Source: Fumia sp045645505 (GTDB lineage: Bacteria; Bacillota; Clostridia; Oscillospirales; Ruminococcaceae). Taken from it: 64,000 nucleotides of DNA. Below, in pieces: positions 1-9,280 of this stretch. The DNA lies in contig JAZRIW010000020.1 in assembly GCA_045645505.1 (NCBI GenBank), positions 4,130 through 68,129 of the forward strand, read 5' to 3'. How positions within the stretch are numbered: the first letter of the stretch is position 1; each line of letters begins with the position of its first letter. The notes under the pieces were generated by a model, which was not told where the DNA came from, searched no databases, and saw only the letters and a list, made by a program, of their open reading frames with translations. The position numbers and the translations under genes were made by a program.

Positions 1-2
1 AA

Positions 3-1025
3 TTTCTTGGAATGGATGCGCATCACGAGTGGGCGCTGCACGGTCCTTTTCTTGACAAAACACTGATACGTAATTATATGTGGTATAACATTTCGGGCGA
101 AATTATGGAGTATAGCCCGAATGTGCGATTTTTCGAGCTTGTATTAAATGGTGAATACAGAGGTCTTTATCTTGCAACAGAAATGATAACTGCCGGAAAA
201 GAAGGTTCAAGACTGAATCTTCAGGTAAACAAGAAAGATAATACATTTTCAGGTTATGCTCTTCGCCTCGATTGGGGTGATACCGAAGAAAACAAGCTCT
301 ATCCTTTTACTAACTATACAACCCGTGCAAAAACCCAGCATGAGCTTGTTTATCCCGGTGCTAAAAATATTACACCTGAGCTTAAAGAGGCAATAAAAAA
401 TGAGTTTTCATTATTTGAAAAAACGCTTTATTCCTATGACTACAACAACGAGAAGTATGGATACAAGAATTACATTGATATAGATTCATTTGTTGACTAT
501 TTTTTAATTAATGAATTCACCTGTAATTATGATGCAGGATCTCTTTCAACCTACATATACAAGGACATAGACGGCAAGTACAAAATGTGTGTATGGGACT
601 TTAACTCTGCTCTTGATGCCTATCAGGAGAGTGCAATGCCAACAGATGAGTTTAGGCTGAACTCAGGACTGTGGTATCAAATGCTTTTTATGGACTCGGA
701 TTTTACAGATAGGGTTATTACAAGATACTACGAGCTTAGAAAAACAGTTTTCAGCGAAGAATACTTATTTGGATTTATTGATGATACCATAGAGTATTTA
801 GGCACTGCGGTGGACAGAAATTACGAAAAATGGGGTTACACCTTCAATCAGGAGTATGACCTTATGCATCCTACCGAGAGAAATCCAAGAAATTATGATG
901 AAGCAATTTCACAGATGAAGGATTTTATTACCAAACGAATTGCATTTATGGACGAAAATATTGAATCACTTCGTCAAAATAGCGCAGAATCAAAAACGAA
1001 AAAATATAACGAAGTATCAGATTAA
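3..1025 (+). CDS. CotH-type kinase family protein (5' end outside window)
   Basis: The reading frame is open through the left edge (Phe-Leu-Gly before the first visible Met at 12), so this is the C-terminal part of a longer protein. The opening segment with HGPFLDKTLIRNYMWYN, the ELVLNGEYRGLYLATEMI stretch and the late CVWDFNSALD motif are typical of CotH proteins. These are atypical protein kinases known from spore coats and from secreted proteins. The WDFN position corresponds to the metal-binding WDxD motif of the family. It is first of five genes and is followed 20 bases later by a glycosidase-like gene. In this context a role in modifying or anchoring a surface polysaccharide or protein is more likely than CotB phosphorylation; that is inference. 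Confidence 0.8.
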   Translation, partial: FLGMDAHHEWALHGPFLDKTLIRNYMWYNISGEIMEYSPNVRFFELVLNGEYRGLYLATEMITAGKEGSRLNLQVNKKDNTFSGYALRLDWGDTEENKLYPFTNYTTRAKTQHELVYPGAKNITPELKEAIKNEFSLFEKTLYSYDYNNEKYGYKNYIDIDSFVDYFLINEFTCNYDAGSLSTYIYKDIDGKYKMCVWDFNSALDAYQESAMPTDEFRLNSGLWYQMLFMDSDFTDRVITRYYELRKTVFSEEYLFGFIDDTIEYLGTAVDRNYEKWGYTFNQEYDLMHPTERNPRNYDEAISQMKDFITKRIAFMDENIESLRQNSAESKTKKYNEVSD

Positions 1026-1045
1026 AGAAAAAGGAGGTACAGGTT

Positions 1046-3217
1046 TTGAAAAAATATATTATAACAGTAGTTTCTATTATACTTGTGCTTCTTGTATTTG
1101 ATTGGTTATACTTTTATGAAGGTATGTATTTTGATTTTGGAAAAGAAAAGCCCACAGAATATTTTATGAAGGTAGACGGCGAAGAAATATATATGAAAAA
1201 CGGGGACACGTTTACTCCTTATGAAATTCGTGGCGTGAATTTAGGCTCCGGACTTCCCGGCGAGTGGGCAACCTCATTTGCTATTGACAAAGAAACATAT
1301 TTAAGATGGTTTGGATATATACAGGAAATGGGTGCAAACACCATTCGTGTTTACACAATCCAGAGCGACACCTTCTATGATGCTTTCTATGAATATAACA
1401 AAGATAACAAAAATCCTCTTTATATGCTTCACGGCGTTTGGGTGAATGACTATGTATTGAATTCCCACAGAGATGCATACAGCAAGGACTTTTATGATGC
1501 ATTTTTAGAACACAATAAAATAATGGTTGATGTTATTCACGGAAACAGAAAACTCAATTTAGGCAGAGTTGCAAGTGCAGGTCATGGAACATATAAAAAA
1601 GATATATCAGATTGGGTAATCGGATATATCTTAGGCGTTGAGTGGGACGACTCAACGGTCAGCTATACCGACGATTTATATAAAGACAAAGAGGGTTATT
1701 CATCTTATAGCGGTAAGTATATGTATACTTCCCCCGATGCTACTCCTTTTGAAACAATGCTTACTATGGTGGGCGATAAAACCATTGAATATGAAACTGA
1801 GCGATATGGCGAGCAAAGACTTTTGGCGTTTTCCAACTGGCCTACAACTGACCCTTTCGAGTATCCCAAAATTATCACTGATTTCTTTATGAAATGTGCA
1901 CAGGTTGATGTGGAGCATATAAAGACTACGGATGCATTTTTATCCGGTCAGTTTGTGTCCTATCACGTTTACCCCTACTATCCGTATTACTTGAGCTTTG
2001 CCGAGGATTGGTCTGTGTTTGGAATTGAGTCAAAAGACTCGTTCCGTGACGAACAAGGCAGAGTAAATGCATACAGAGCTTATCTGACAATGCTTAACAA
2101 CCATCACACAATGCCCGTAGTAATATCGGAGTTTGGTGTGTCTACCGGCAGAGGTATGGCTCAGGTTGATAAAGACACCAACAGAAATCAGGGAAACACT
2201 TCGGAGCAGGCACAAGGACAGGCTCTTGTTGATTGTTGGGAAGATATTAAAACATCCGGTTGCAACGGAGGTTGTGCATTTACTTGGCAGGATGAATGGT
2301 TCAAGAGAACCTGGAACACAATGCACGCAGTAAACTTAACTCGTACAGCATATTGGTCAGACTACCAGACAAATGAACAATATTTCGGACTTTTATCCTT
2401 TGACCCGGGAAAAGAAAAATCTGTATGTTATGTGGATGACGATGTATCCGAATGGACAGAGAATGATAAAATTCAAAGTGGAAACACAGAACTTTCGGTG
2501 AAATATGACGAAAAGTTTATGTATTTTCTCGTAAAGAAGGACGGACTTGATTTTGAAAACGAAACCTTATATATTCCGCTTGACATTACTCCTAAAACAG
2601 GAAGTAACTATTGCAAAAACTTTGATGTAAAATTCGATAGAGATGCGGATTTTGTTATTGTGCTTGACGGAAAGGATAATAGCCGTATTATGGTGCAAGA
2701 GCGTTATGATGCACTTCGCTCCACATATTCAAAGGATATTTATAAGTTTGACACTTACTTTAAAAATAATATCCCAGAAAAAAATTCGCCAAAGTTTGTA
2801 ACGATTGAACTGATACTTCGTACTGCGATAGCACTTTCTCCTGAAACAAAAGAAACGGTTGCGGAGTCTTACGAAACAGGCAAGCTTTTATATGGTAATG
2901 CAAATCCAAAAAGCAAAGAATTTAATTCTTTAGCAGACTTTTGTTCGAGCGGAGATTATATTGAAATCAAGATTCCGTGGCAGATAATGAATTTTGCAGA
3001 TCCGTCAAAGATGGAAATTCACGATGACTACTATGACGGAAACTATGGAATTGAATATATAGACATTGACAAAATGTATGCAGGAATTGGTATGGGAGAC
3101 AAAAGAATTGAACTTGAAGAGATTAAGCTTCAAGGTTGGGGCAACAAGGTAACATATCACGAAAGACTCAAACAATCATATTATATAATGCAAGGGTTAT
3201 GGAAAGGGTGTGAGTGA
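1046..3217 (+). CDS. Membrane-anchored glycoside-hydrolase-like protein
   Basis: TTG start with GGAGG nine bases upstream. Residues 3-30 form a single hydrophobic anchor, so most of the 723-residue protein should lie outside the membrane. Residues about 60-450 read as a TIM-barrel glycosidase: GVNLGSGLPGEW, MGANTIRVYT, VIGYILGVEW and MPVVISEFGVS, the last two placing candidate acid/base and nucleophile Glu residues. After about residue 460 a beta-rich region beginning DVSEWTEND resembles carbohydrate-binding domains of the CBM9 type. Its position in front of a BcsA-like synthase recalls the hydrolases paired with cellulose and other exopolysaccharide synthases. The exact family and substrate are unknown. 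The stop overlaps the next start by four bases. Confidence 0.7.
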   Translation: MKKYIITVVSIILVLLVFDWLYFYEGMYFDFGKEKPTEYFMKVDGEEIYMKNGDTFTPYEIRGVNLGSGLPGEWATSFAIDKETYLRWFGYIQEMGANTIRVYTIQSDTFYDAFYEYNKDNKNPLYMLHGVWVNDYVLNSHRDAYSKDFYDAFLEHNKIMVDVIHGNRKLNLGRVASAGHGTYKKDISDWVIGYILGVEWDDSTVSYTDDLYKDKEGYSSYSGKYMYTSPDATPFETMLTMVGDKTIEYETERYGEQRLLAFSNWPTTDPFEYPKIITDFFMKCAQVDVEHIKTTDAFLSGQFVSYHVYPYYPYYLSFAEDWSVFGIESKDSFRDEQGRVNAYRAYLTMLNNHHTMPVVISEFGVSTGRGMAQVDKDTNRNQGNTSEQAQGQALVDCWEDIKTSGCNGGCAFTWQDEWFKRTWNTMHAVNLTRTAYWSDYQTNEQYFGLLSFDPGKEKSVCYVDDDVSEWTENDKIQSGNTELSVKYDEKFMYFLVKKDGLDFENETLYIPLDITPKTGSNYCKNFDVKFDRDADFVIVLDGKDNSRIMVQERYDALRSTYSKDIYKFDTYFKNNIPEKNSPKFVTIELILRTAIALSPETKETVAESYETGKLLYGNANPKSKEFNSLADFCSSGDYIEIKIPWQIMNFADPSKMEIHDDYYDGNYGIEYIDIDKMYAGIGMGDKRIELEEIKLQGWGNKVTYHERLKQSYYIMQGLWKGCE

Positions 3218-4320
3218 AAATGAAAATAGAGATTATGATTTATGTTTATATCGCAATATGCATTAGCATGATAGCATTTAACATAGTCTATGTTTTTGTT
3301 TTGCGTCACCGTGAAAAAGCACTCGGCAATAATTCTCAAAAACTCAAAAAAATTATTTGTGAACAGATAGAAGATATCAAAAATGGCAAAGAAATCTCAG
3401 ATAAACATATAAAATATCTTTACAAAAAGCTTGACAGAACTGCAGGAATTACAGCGTTCGATAAAGCACTTGAAAGTGTTTTTGAAAAAGAGCCTGATAT
3501 GGCACAGAAATATCTTGTTGAAACATTTTATGTATTTGAATATCTTACTCATCGTTACATAAGCAAGGATACTATAAAAATTGCATATTTTCCTTACATA
3601 CTTCATAAATACAACATACTGAAGCATTATGATAGTGAAAAGGTGCTTGATGCTCTTTTGGATCTTTTAAGGTCTGTAAATGTATATTGCAGAGAAAACA
3701 CCTTGAAAGCACTTTACAGTATGCAAAGACCTGATGTTGTTGTGGCATCCTTAAAAATCATAGACAAAAACTTATCCTTCCATCACTCAAAGCTCATTTG
3801 TGACGGACTTTTGAATTACACTGGTGATAAAGAAAGCTTAAAAGAAATGCTTTTTGAAAGCTTTAATGCATATTCCACCGGAATGCAGCTTAATATTTTG
3901 AATTACTTCCGTTTTGGCAATATCCGCTGTGATAAAGAAATGCTGGAGCTTTTATCAAACGAAAAGGCAGATAGCGAGCTTCGTTTTGCAGCTATTCGAT
4001 ACTTTGAAAAATTCCCGATTAAGGAAGCTGAAAGCAGTATTTGGGCGATAGCGGAAAATTTGGAAGGTCGCACTTGGGAATATCAGGCGATTGCCTCATC
4101 TGCGCTGAAATCATATCGCGGCGATGTTACTTTCAGAATATTGGTTGAGAACCTTTCAAGCTCTAACTGGCACATAAGACAGAATAGCGCAATAAGTCTT
4201 GAAAAACTTGGATATACATATCACGATTTGATAAATGTTTTTGACGGAAACGACAGATACGCAAGAGAAATTATGCGCTATCGTCTTGATAAGAGAAATG
4301 CAGAGGCGGTGAAAGCATAA
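3214..4320 (+). CDS. Membrane-anchored HEAT-repeat protein
   Basis: GTG start overlapping the previous stop; an ATG two codons on (3220) is an alternative. Residues 3-30 form one transmembrane helix, followed by a cytoplasmic-type helical region. The 368-residue protein carries repeated paired helices of HEAT type from about residue 120 to the end, for example LLRSVNVYCRENTLKALYSM and SSSNWHIRQNSAISLEKLGY. No catalytic motif is visible. HEAT proteins are scaffolds, and translational coupling on both sides (four bases upstream, one base downstream) suggests it assembles or regulates the glycosyltransferase complex. That role is inferred. Confidence 0.7.
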   Translation: MKMKIEIMIYVYIAICISMIAFNIVYVFVLRHREKALGNNSQKLKKIICEQIEDIKNGKEISDKHIKYLYKKLDRTAGITAFDKALESVFEKEPDMAQKYLVETFYVFEYLTHRYISKDTIKIAYFPYILHKYNILKHYDSEKVLDALLDLLRSVNVYCRENTLKALYSMQRPDVVVASLKIIDKNLSFHHSKLICDGLLNYTGDKESLKEMLFESFNAYSTGMQLNILNYFRFGNIRCDKEMLELLSNEKADSELRFAAIRYFEKFPIKEAESSIWAIAENLEGRTWEYQAIASSALKSYRGDVTFRILVENLSSSNWHIRQNSAISLEKLGYTYHDLINVFDGNDRYAREIMRYRLDKRNAEAVKA

Positions 4321-5723
4321 TGGAAATGGAAACAATAAAAAATATTTTTGACATTATCAGCGTTTGCTTTGTTATATATCTCATCGGCTACTCTACATTT
4401 TTGTTTTTATCGGTGGTTGTAGGGGCATCAACTCTTTACAGAAAAAAGATGCAGAACAGGCTGATGAATAAGTTTACAGATAACTATTTTGTGCCAATAA
4501 CAATAGTAGTTCCGGCATATAACGAGGAAGTAACGGTTGTGCAGACTGTAAAATCCTTACTATCGCTGGATTATAAACTTTACGAGATTATCGTTGTGGA
4601 TGACGGCTCAAAGGATGAAACATCACGCGTTTTAATTGAAGCGTATAATATGCATCCGGTAAGACGACCTCTTCACAGAAGTATAGCCTGTCAGCCGGAG
4701 GAATTTATTTATGAATCTTATGAACAGAAGGTTCCTCTTACTCTCATTCGCAAGAAAAACGGCGGTAAAGCAGATGCGCTGAATATGGGTATCAACGCTG
4801 CGCAGTATCCGTACTTTATCTGTATGGATGCAGACTCCGTTCTGCAGTATGATTCCTTAAAAAAGATTGTAATTCCCGTTTTGGAAGAAGAAAATGTGGT
4901 TGCGGTAGGCGGAACGGTAAGACCTTGCAATGATGTAACACTCAAAGATGGCAGAGTTATAAAATACAGACTGCCTAAGAATATTTTAGCTTGTATGCAG
5001 CTACTCGAATACGACCGTTCTTTCTTGGCATCAAGAATTTTATTTGACCATTTTAATGGCTCGCTGATTATATCGGGAGCGTTTGGAATGTTCAAAAAAG
5101 AAACAGTTATTGCAGCAGGCGGCTATGACCACGGCACAATGGGCGAAGATATGGAACTTGTGGTAAAGCTTCATTCCTACTGCCTTACTAATCAGATTTC
5201 CTATTCTATTAAATATGCAACCGATGCAGTATGCTGGACTCAGGTACCTGAAAAATTAGGAGATTTGAAAAAACAGCGTAAACGCTGGCATCTTGGACTT
5301 TTCCAGACTATGTGGAAGCATAAAAAGATGATGGCAAATCCTAAATTCGGTGCAGTTGGTTTTGTTTCATATATGTACTTTTTACTGTATGAGTTACTTT
5401 CGCCATTTATTGAAGTTTTCGGCGTGTTGACAATGGTAGCAGCATTCTGTTTAGACTTACTCAATTTGCCGTTTATGCTCCTATTTATGCTGATTTATGC
5501 CGCATACAATTCAATTCTGACACTCACGGCATTCTTTTCGAGAATACAAACCATTGATTTGACAGTTACCTTCAAGGACTGTATGAAAGCCATAATGCTT
5601 TGCTTCTTTGAGGTTACAACGTTAAGGTTTATAATGGCATTTGTAAGACTTACGGCGTTCAAGGGCTATAAAAAGAAAAAACTTGATTGGGGACGCATTG
5701 AACGAAAGAAGATGAATATTTAA
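4320..5723 (+). CDS. BcsA-like family 2 glycosyltransferase (processive polysaccharide synthase)
   Basis: ATG overlapping the previous TAA by one base. One N-terminal membrane helix (residues 15-40) is followed by a GT2 domain. That domain carries IVVPAYNEE, VVDDGSKDE, a DxD-type MDADS, the acceptor-site motif MGEDMELV, and QRKRW, which is the Q(Q/R)xRW signature of processive synthases. Three or more membrane helices follow at about 340-440. No PilZ domain is present, so any c-di-GMP control would be indirect. The length (467 aa) matches hyaluronan/cellulose/PNAG-type synthases. With the upstream glycosidase and the downstream EAL protein it forms a plausible exopolysaccharide operon; the polymer is unknown. 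Confidence 0.85.
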   Translation: MEMETIKNIFDIISVCFVIYLIGYSTFLFLSVVVGASTLYRKKMQNRLMNKFTDNYFVPITIVVPAYNEEVTVVQTVKSLLSLDYKLYEIIVVDDGSKDETSRVLIEAYNMHPVRRPLHRSIACQPEEFIYESYEQKVPLTLIRKKNGGKADALNMGINAAQYPYFICMDADSVLQYDSLKKIVIPVLEEENVVAVGGTVRPCNDVTLKDGRVIKYRLPKNILACMQLLEYDRSFLASRILFDHFNGSLIISGAFGMFKKETVIAAGGYDHGTMGEDMELVVKLHSYCLTNQISYSIKYATDAVCWTQVPEKLGDLKKQRKRWHLGLFQTMWKHKKMMANPKFGAVGFVSYMYFLLYELLSPFIEVFGVLTMVAAFCLDLLNLPFMLLFMLIYAAYNSILTLTAFFSRIQTIDLTVTFKDCMKAIMLCFFEVTTLRFIMAFVRLTAFKGYKKKKLDWGRIERKKMNI

Positions 5724-5745
5724 CAGAGGCGAGGTGATTTGATTA

Positions 5746-7635
5746 ATGAGAAAATGTATGATTGCAATATTCCTGATGATTGTTTTCTGTGCTTTGCCGG
5801 TTTTTGCAGAGGTTTATACTACTGAAAAAACCAATGGGTTTGGAGACTGTATCTATGTAGCAGGAAGTCCTGACAATTATCCGGTTGAATTCTATGACGA
5901 GGAAAATAACGCATACTGTGGTATCATTCCCGATATGCTGAGAATTATCTCTGAACGCTCTGGTGTGGATTTTGTTTATATTAATGGCAATAAAGCTGAT
6001 AAAAATATAATGGGAGAAAACTTGCAGGTGGAGATCGTTTCTTCTTCCGAAAATATCAGCACCATGCCCTATTATAAGGATTATTTAGAGCTCGTATCCT
6101 TTGAAAAAGACGGTAAAACAGTAAAATCAGGTCTTGTTTTCACAAGCCTTACGGATGATGTACTTATTTCAAAAACCAAAGCAGCCGCAAGTGAGATTTC
6201 GGAAGATGTCAAAAGCGGAATATATCTTTCTTATGCAACCGAGAATGCAAAGATAAATTACATTTGGATTGTAATAGTACTTGTTTTTTGCTTGGGTCTG
6301 CTTACATCTGTAATTCTGCTGATTTTTCGCATTAAACGCATCCGCAAAGAAAATAAGGCGGATAAGATGACGGACTCCGAGACCGGAATGGGTAATCTGC
6401 AATTTTTCAAATATCATTTCAGATACACTATAAGCGATATTTCAAGAAGCCTTTATTACATTGCATATATTATTTTAGACAGCAGCTATCTTCGTTCTTA
6501 TCACGGCGACAGCTCTTTTGATGATGTACTCAAATACACAGCATCCGTTCTTTCGGAGCATACGGGCGACAGAGAAATCTCTGCACGAATTACCGAAAAC
6601 GGCTTTGCCTTTGCGTTTCAATCCTCAAATGATGATGACGCAAAAAAAAGGCTCACCGAAGTTATGAATAAGCTCAACAGCTTTGAAGCGGTGAAGGAGA
6701 AAAACAACAAGCTCGTGTTTCACTCTGCCGTATATCATCTTACGAGTTCTGATAGAAATTGTGAAATTCTTCTTTTCAATCTCAGAAAAAACTGTAACAG
6801 AATTTTTGGTACGGAAAAGCAATTTGTTTTCTGCGATATTCATTCTATGAATATGATTCAGGAAGAAAAGAAAATCACCGAAAGCATCTTAAAGGGGTTT
6901 GAGAAAAACGAATTTAAGATGTATCTGCAGTTTATTGTTGATAACAAAACCAAGAAAATTGTTTCAGCAGAAGCTCTTTCAAGGTGGGATAATCCTGATA
7001 AAGGACTTGTCGGTCCCGGTAAATATATTGGGAACATGGAAATAGCAGGGCTTATAAGTAAGCATGACTTTTATATGTTTGAGCTTGCCTGTCGTCAGCT
7101 TGAAAAATGGAAGGGTACGGCTTTTGAAAATATCGCTCTTTCCTGTAACTTTACAAGAATAACCATTTCCGAAGAAAATTTTATTGATAAACTCAAGATG
7201 ATTTCAAATAGTTATTCTTTTGATAAATCAAAGATTGCTATTGAAATTACCGAAGATGCTATGGAAAAAGACAGAGAAACTGCAACGAATAACGTAAAGT
7301 TGTGTAAGGAAATTGGGTTCAGAGTGTATCTTGACGACTTGGGAAGTGGGTACACATCCCTTGCGAATTTGTGCGATTATCCCATTGATGTTGTAAAAAT
7401 TGACCGTGATATTTTACTCAAAACCGAAAATAAAAAAGGCAAAGACCTGTTTACAGGCATCATCGCTCTTGCACATAGCTTAAATATTAAGGTTATTTGC
7501 GAGGGCGTAGAAACAGAAGAACAAAACACACTCGTATCTTCATCTGCTTGCGACTTTGTTCAGGGATGGTATTATTCCAAAGCGCTTCCTTTGGAGGAAT
7601 GTGAGTCATTTATAGATAAATATGAAAATCGGTGA
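5746..7635 (+). CDS. EAL-domain c-di-GMP phosphodiesterase with degenerate GGDEF and extracellular sensor
   Basis: A signal peptide (residues 1-21, cutting near VFAEV) leads into a short extracellular region resembling part of a solute-binding domain (YCGIIPDMLRIISERSGVDF). One membrane helix follows at about 175-198. The GGDEF-like region (about 210-370) lacks the catalytic signature, with ITENGFAF at its position. The C-terminal EAL domain (about 380-620) is intact: AEALSRW, the DDLGSGYTSL metal loop, VKIDRD and EGVETEEQ. The likely activity is c-di-GMP hydrolysis, tuned by an external ligand. It ends the polysaccharide operon, so it probably lowers c-di-GMP to shut down synthesis or surface attachment; this is inference from context. 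Confidence 0.85.
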   Translation: MRKCMIAIFLMIVFCALPVFAEVYTTEKTNGFGDCIYVAGSPDNYPVEFYDEENNAYCGIIPDMLRIISERSGVDFVYINGNKADKNIMGENLQVEIVSSSENISTMPYYKDYLELVSFEKDGKTVKSGLVFTSLTDDVLISKTKAAASEISEDVKSGIYLSYATENAKINYIWIVIVLVFCLGLLTSVILLIFRIKRIRKENKADKMTDSETGMGNLQFFKYHFRYTISDISRSLYYIAYIILDSSYLRSYHGDSSFDDVLKYTASVLSEHTGDREISARITENGFAFAFQSSNDDDAKKRLTEVMNKLNSFEAVKEKNNKLVFHSAVYHLTSSDRNCEILLFNLRKNCNRIFGTEKQFVFCDIHSMNMIQEEKKITESILKGFEKNEFKMYLQFIVDNKTKKIVSAEALSRWDNPDKGLVGPGKYIGNMEIAGLISKHDFYMFELACRQLEKWKGTAFENIALSCNFTRITISEENFIDKLKMISNSYSFDKSKIAIEITEDAMEKDRETATNNVKLCKEIGFRVYLDDLGSGYTSLANLCDYPIDVVKIDRDILLKTENKKGKDLFTGIIALAHSLNIKVICEGVETEEQNTLVSSSACDFVQGWYYSKALPLEECESFIDKYENR

Positions 7636-7695
7636 TCATTTAGCATAACAAAAAAATATGTATATCCAAGCGATATACGCTTCATAAAATATTTC

Positions 7696-8193
7696 ATGTA
7701 CTACACCGAAGCCTATGTAAGGAAAAGTGAGCTTCAAAAACTTAAATCCAAAGTTGAAAGCGGTAAAAGAAGAATATCTGAACTTGATGTGATAATATCC
7801 CGAATTTATGAGGACAATATTTTAGGTAAATTAAGTGATGACAGATATTCCCGTATGGCTTCTATGTATGAGAATGAACAAAGGGAGCTTATCGAAACAA
7901 TATCCAAAAGTGAACAGGAATTGGAAAAGGCAGAGCAACAGAATATTGATATGCGACTTCTGTTAAAAACTTTGAGAGAGCTAACCGATTTCCGAGAGCT
8001 TACCCCAACAATAGTTAATTCTCTGATACAACGGATAGAGGTTCACAACAACGACAAATATGACGGTCATTGTCATGTGAAGGTTGATATTTATTTTACC
8101 GCTGTTGGAATGATTGATATTCCTGATGAAAAAGAAATCTTGGATATAATAAATAAAATCCAAGAAAATCCGCAGATGTATAAGGTCGGATAA
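7696..8193 (+). pseudogene. C-terminal remnant of a large serine recombinase (DUF4368 region)
   Basis: The 165 residues match the tail of large serine recombinases of clostridial integrative elements (TnpX/TndX type). They include the coiled-coil ISELDVIISRIYEDNILGKL, the segment SDDRYSRMASMYENEQ, then LTPTIVNSLIQRIEVHNNDK and a terminal VDIYFTAVG. The catalytic Ser domain, the recombinase domain and the zinc ribbon are all missing. Upstream the frame stays open only to a TGA at 7633, with no recombinase sequence and no good ribosome binding site. It therefore reads as the stump of a deleted mobile element and is not expected to be active. Confidence 0.75.
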
Positions 8194-8201
8194 CAAGGAA
8201 A

Positions 8202-8235
8202 ATGGAGTAGTTCCTTGATTTTGGAACTACTCCAT
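8202..8235. repeat. 13-bp perfect inverted repeat
   Basis: ATGGAGTAGTTCC at 8202-8214 is complementary to GGAACTACTCCAT at 8223-8235 with an 8-base loop. On the minus strand it is followed by a short T run, so it may terminate the aldolase transcript. It also sits directly behind the recombinase remnant and could be a leftover element end. Confidence 0.6.
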
Positions 8236-8252
8236 AAAAAACTTCCTTATGT

Positions 8253-8283
8253 GGCTGTCGCTAATTTGCTTCAGCCTTTTTTT
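8253..8283 (+). terminator. Rho-independent terminator
   Basis: A hairpin GGCTG-tc-GC / GC-tt-CAGCC (8253-8276) is followed by seven T. It ends plus-strand transcription from the polysaccharide operon side and abuts the stop codon of the convergent aldolase gene. Confidence 0.65.
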
Positions 8284-8284
8284 A

Positions 8285-9256
8285 TTAAATATTATCTAAA
8301 AGCGATTTATAAAATTCACAGTAATCCTTGCGGTTATCTGAAGTAAAAGTCATTGCTTCACGAGGGTGTATATTAAGCTGACCTGTGAACATATACTGTA
8401 AATCGTATCCCCAGGTAAGTCCTTGTTGTCTTAACGGGAGCATATACTTTTCGATAAAGGTTAAAATGCTATACATATTATATTTTGGGTTTTTAAGAAA
8501 TCCCAAAAGCAATTCGGTAGCACAGTTTCCGGCACCTCTGCCTATTCCCTGAACTGTGGTGTCGAGAAAAGAAACACCGTACGCAAGAGTTTCAATGGTA
8601 TTTGCAAAGGCTAAGTTCTGATTGTTGTGGGCATGAAAACCGATACTCTTTCCTGAATTTTCTGCAGCTGCAATATAAATTTTTGCAAGACTGCAGGCAT
8701 TTTCAGGGAAAAGTGAACCATAACTGTCAACTAAGTATATAACGTCAACATTTGAAGCCATAAGCATCGAAAGAGCGTCTTTGATCTGCTCGTCACTGCA
8801 TTGGGAAACTGCCATAATATTGCAGGAGGTTTCGTAGCCTAATTTATGAAAATGCTCAATCATTTCTATTGCGGTGGGAATCTGATGAATATAACAAGCT
8901 ACACGTACCATATCTATGACACTTTCACTTTTAGGTAAAAAGTCTGTCAAATAGTCACATCTGCCGACATCTGCCATTACGGAAATTTTCATATCCGATA
9001 TATTTTCTCCTACAATGGCACGTAAATCTTCTTCTTTACAGAATTTCCATTTACCGAAATCTTCTTCGCTAAATTGAGCAGTGCTTGCTTTATATCCGAA
9101 TTCCATATAGTCAACGCCACATTTTATGTTGGCTTTATAAAGTTCTTTTACAAATTCATCTGAAAATTTAAAGTTGTTACAAAGTCCACCATCTCTGATG
9201 GTGGCATCAAGAATTTTTACGTCATCTCTGACGCTCATTAAGTTACCTTTACGCAT
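8285..9256 (-). CDS. DRE-TIM metallolyase (HMG-CoA lyase/4-hydroxy-2-oxovalerate aldolase-like)
   Basis: The N-terminal motif VKILDATIRDGGLCNNF is the metal- and substrate-binding DxTxRDGG signature of DRE-TIM enzymes. GFHAHNNQNLAFANT supplies the HxHxx metal ligands, and DTTVQGIGRGAGNCATELLLG is the conserved C-terminal barrel segment. The enzyme should catalyse a divalent-metal-dependent aldol cleavage or condensation on a 2-oxo acid; the substrate cannot be told. A GTG at 9265 is possible, but AGAGGTG lies six bases before the ATG at 9256, so that start is preferred (323 aa). It is monocistronic, with its own consensus promoter and a palindromic putative operator. Confidence 0.8.
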   Translation of the reverse strand: MRKGNLMSVRDDVKILDATIRDGGLCNNFKFSDEFVKELYKANIKCGVDYMEFGYKASTAQFSEEDFGKWKFCKEEDLRAIVGENISDMKISVMADVGRCDYLTDFLPKSESVIDMVRVACYIHQIPTAIEMIEHFHKLGYETSCNIMAVSQCSDEQIKDALSMLMASNVDVIYLVDSYGSLFPENACSLAKIYIAAAENSGKSIGFHAHNNQNLAFANTIETLAYGVSFLDTTVQGIGRGAGNCATELLLGFLKNPKYNMYSILTFIEKYMLPLRQQGLTWGYDLQYMFTGQLNIHPREAMTFTSDNRKDYCEFYKSLLDNI

Positions 9257-9280
9257 ATCTGACACCTCTGATCATTTTAT

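Noticed and set aside
1281..2333. Several 60-100-aa ORFs overlapping the glycosidase-like gene on both strands
   Set aside because: They lack start signals and domain features and lie wholly inside a long well-supported gene.
8202..8235. Attachment site of an integrated element
   Set aside because: It is a simple 13-bp hairpin between convergent genes with no direct repeat partner seen; a terminator is the simpler reading.
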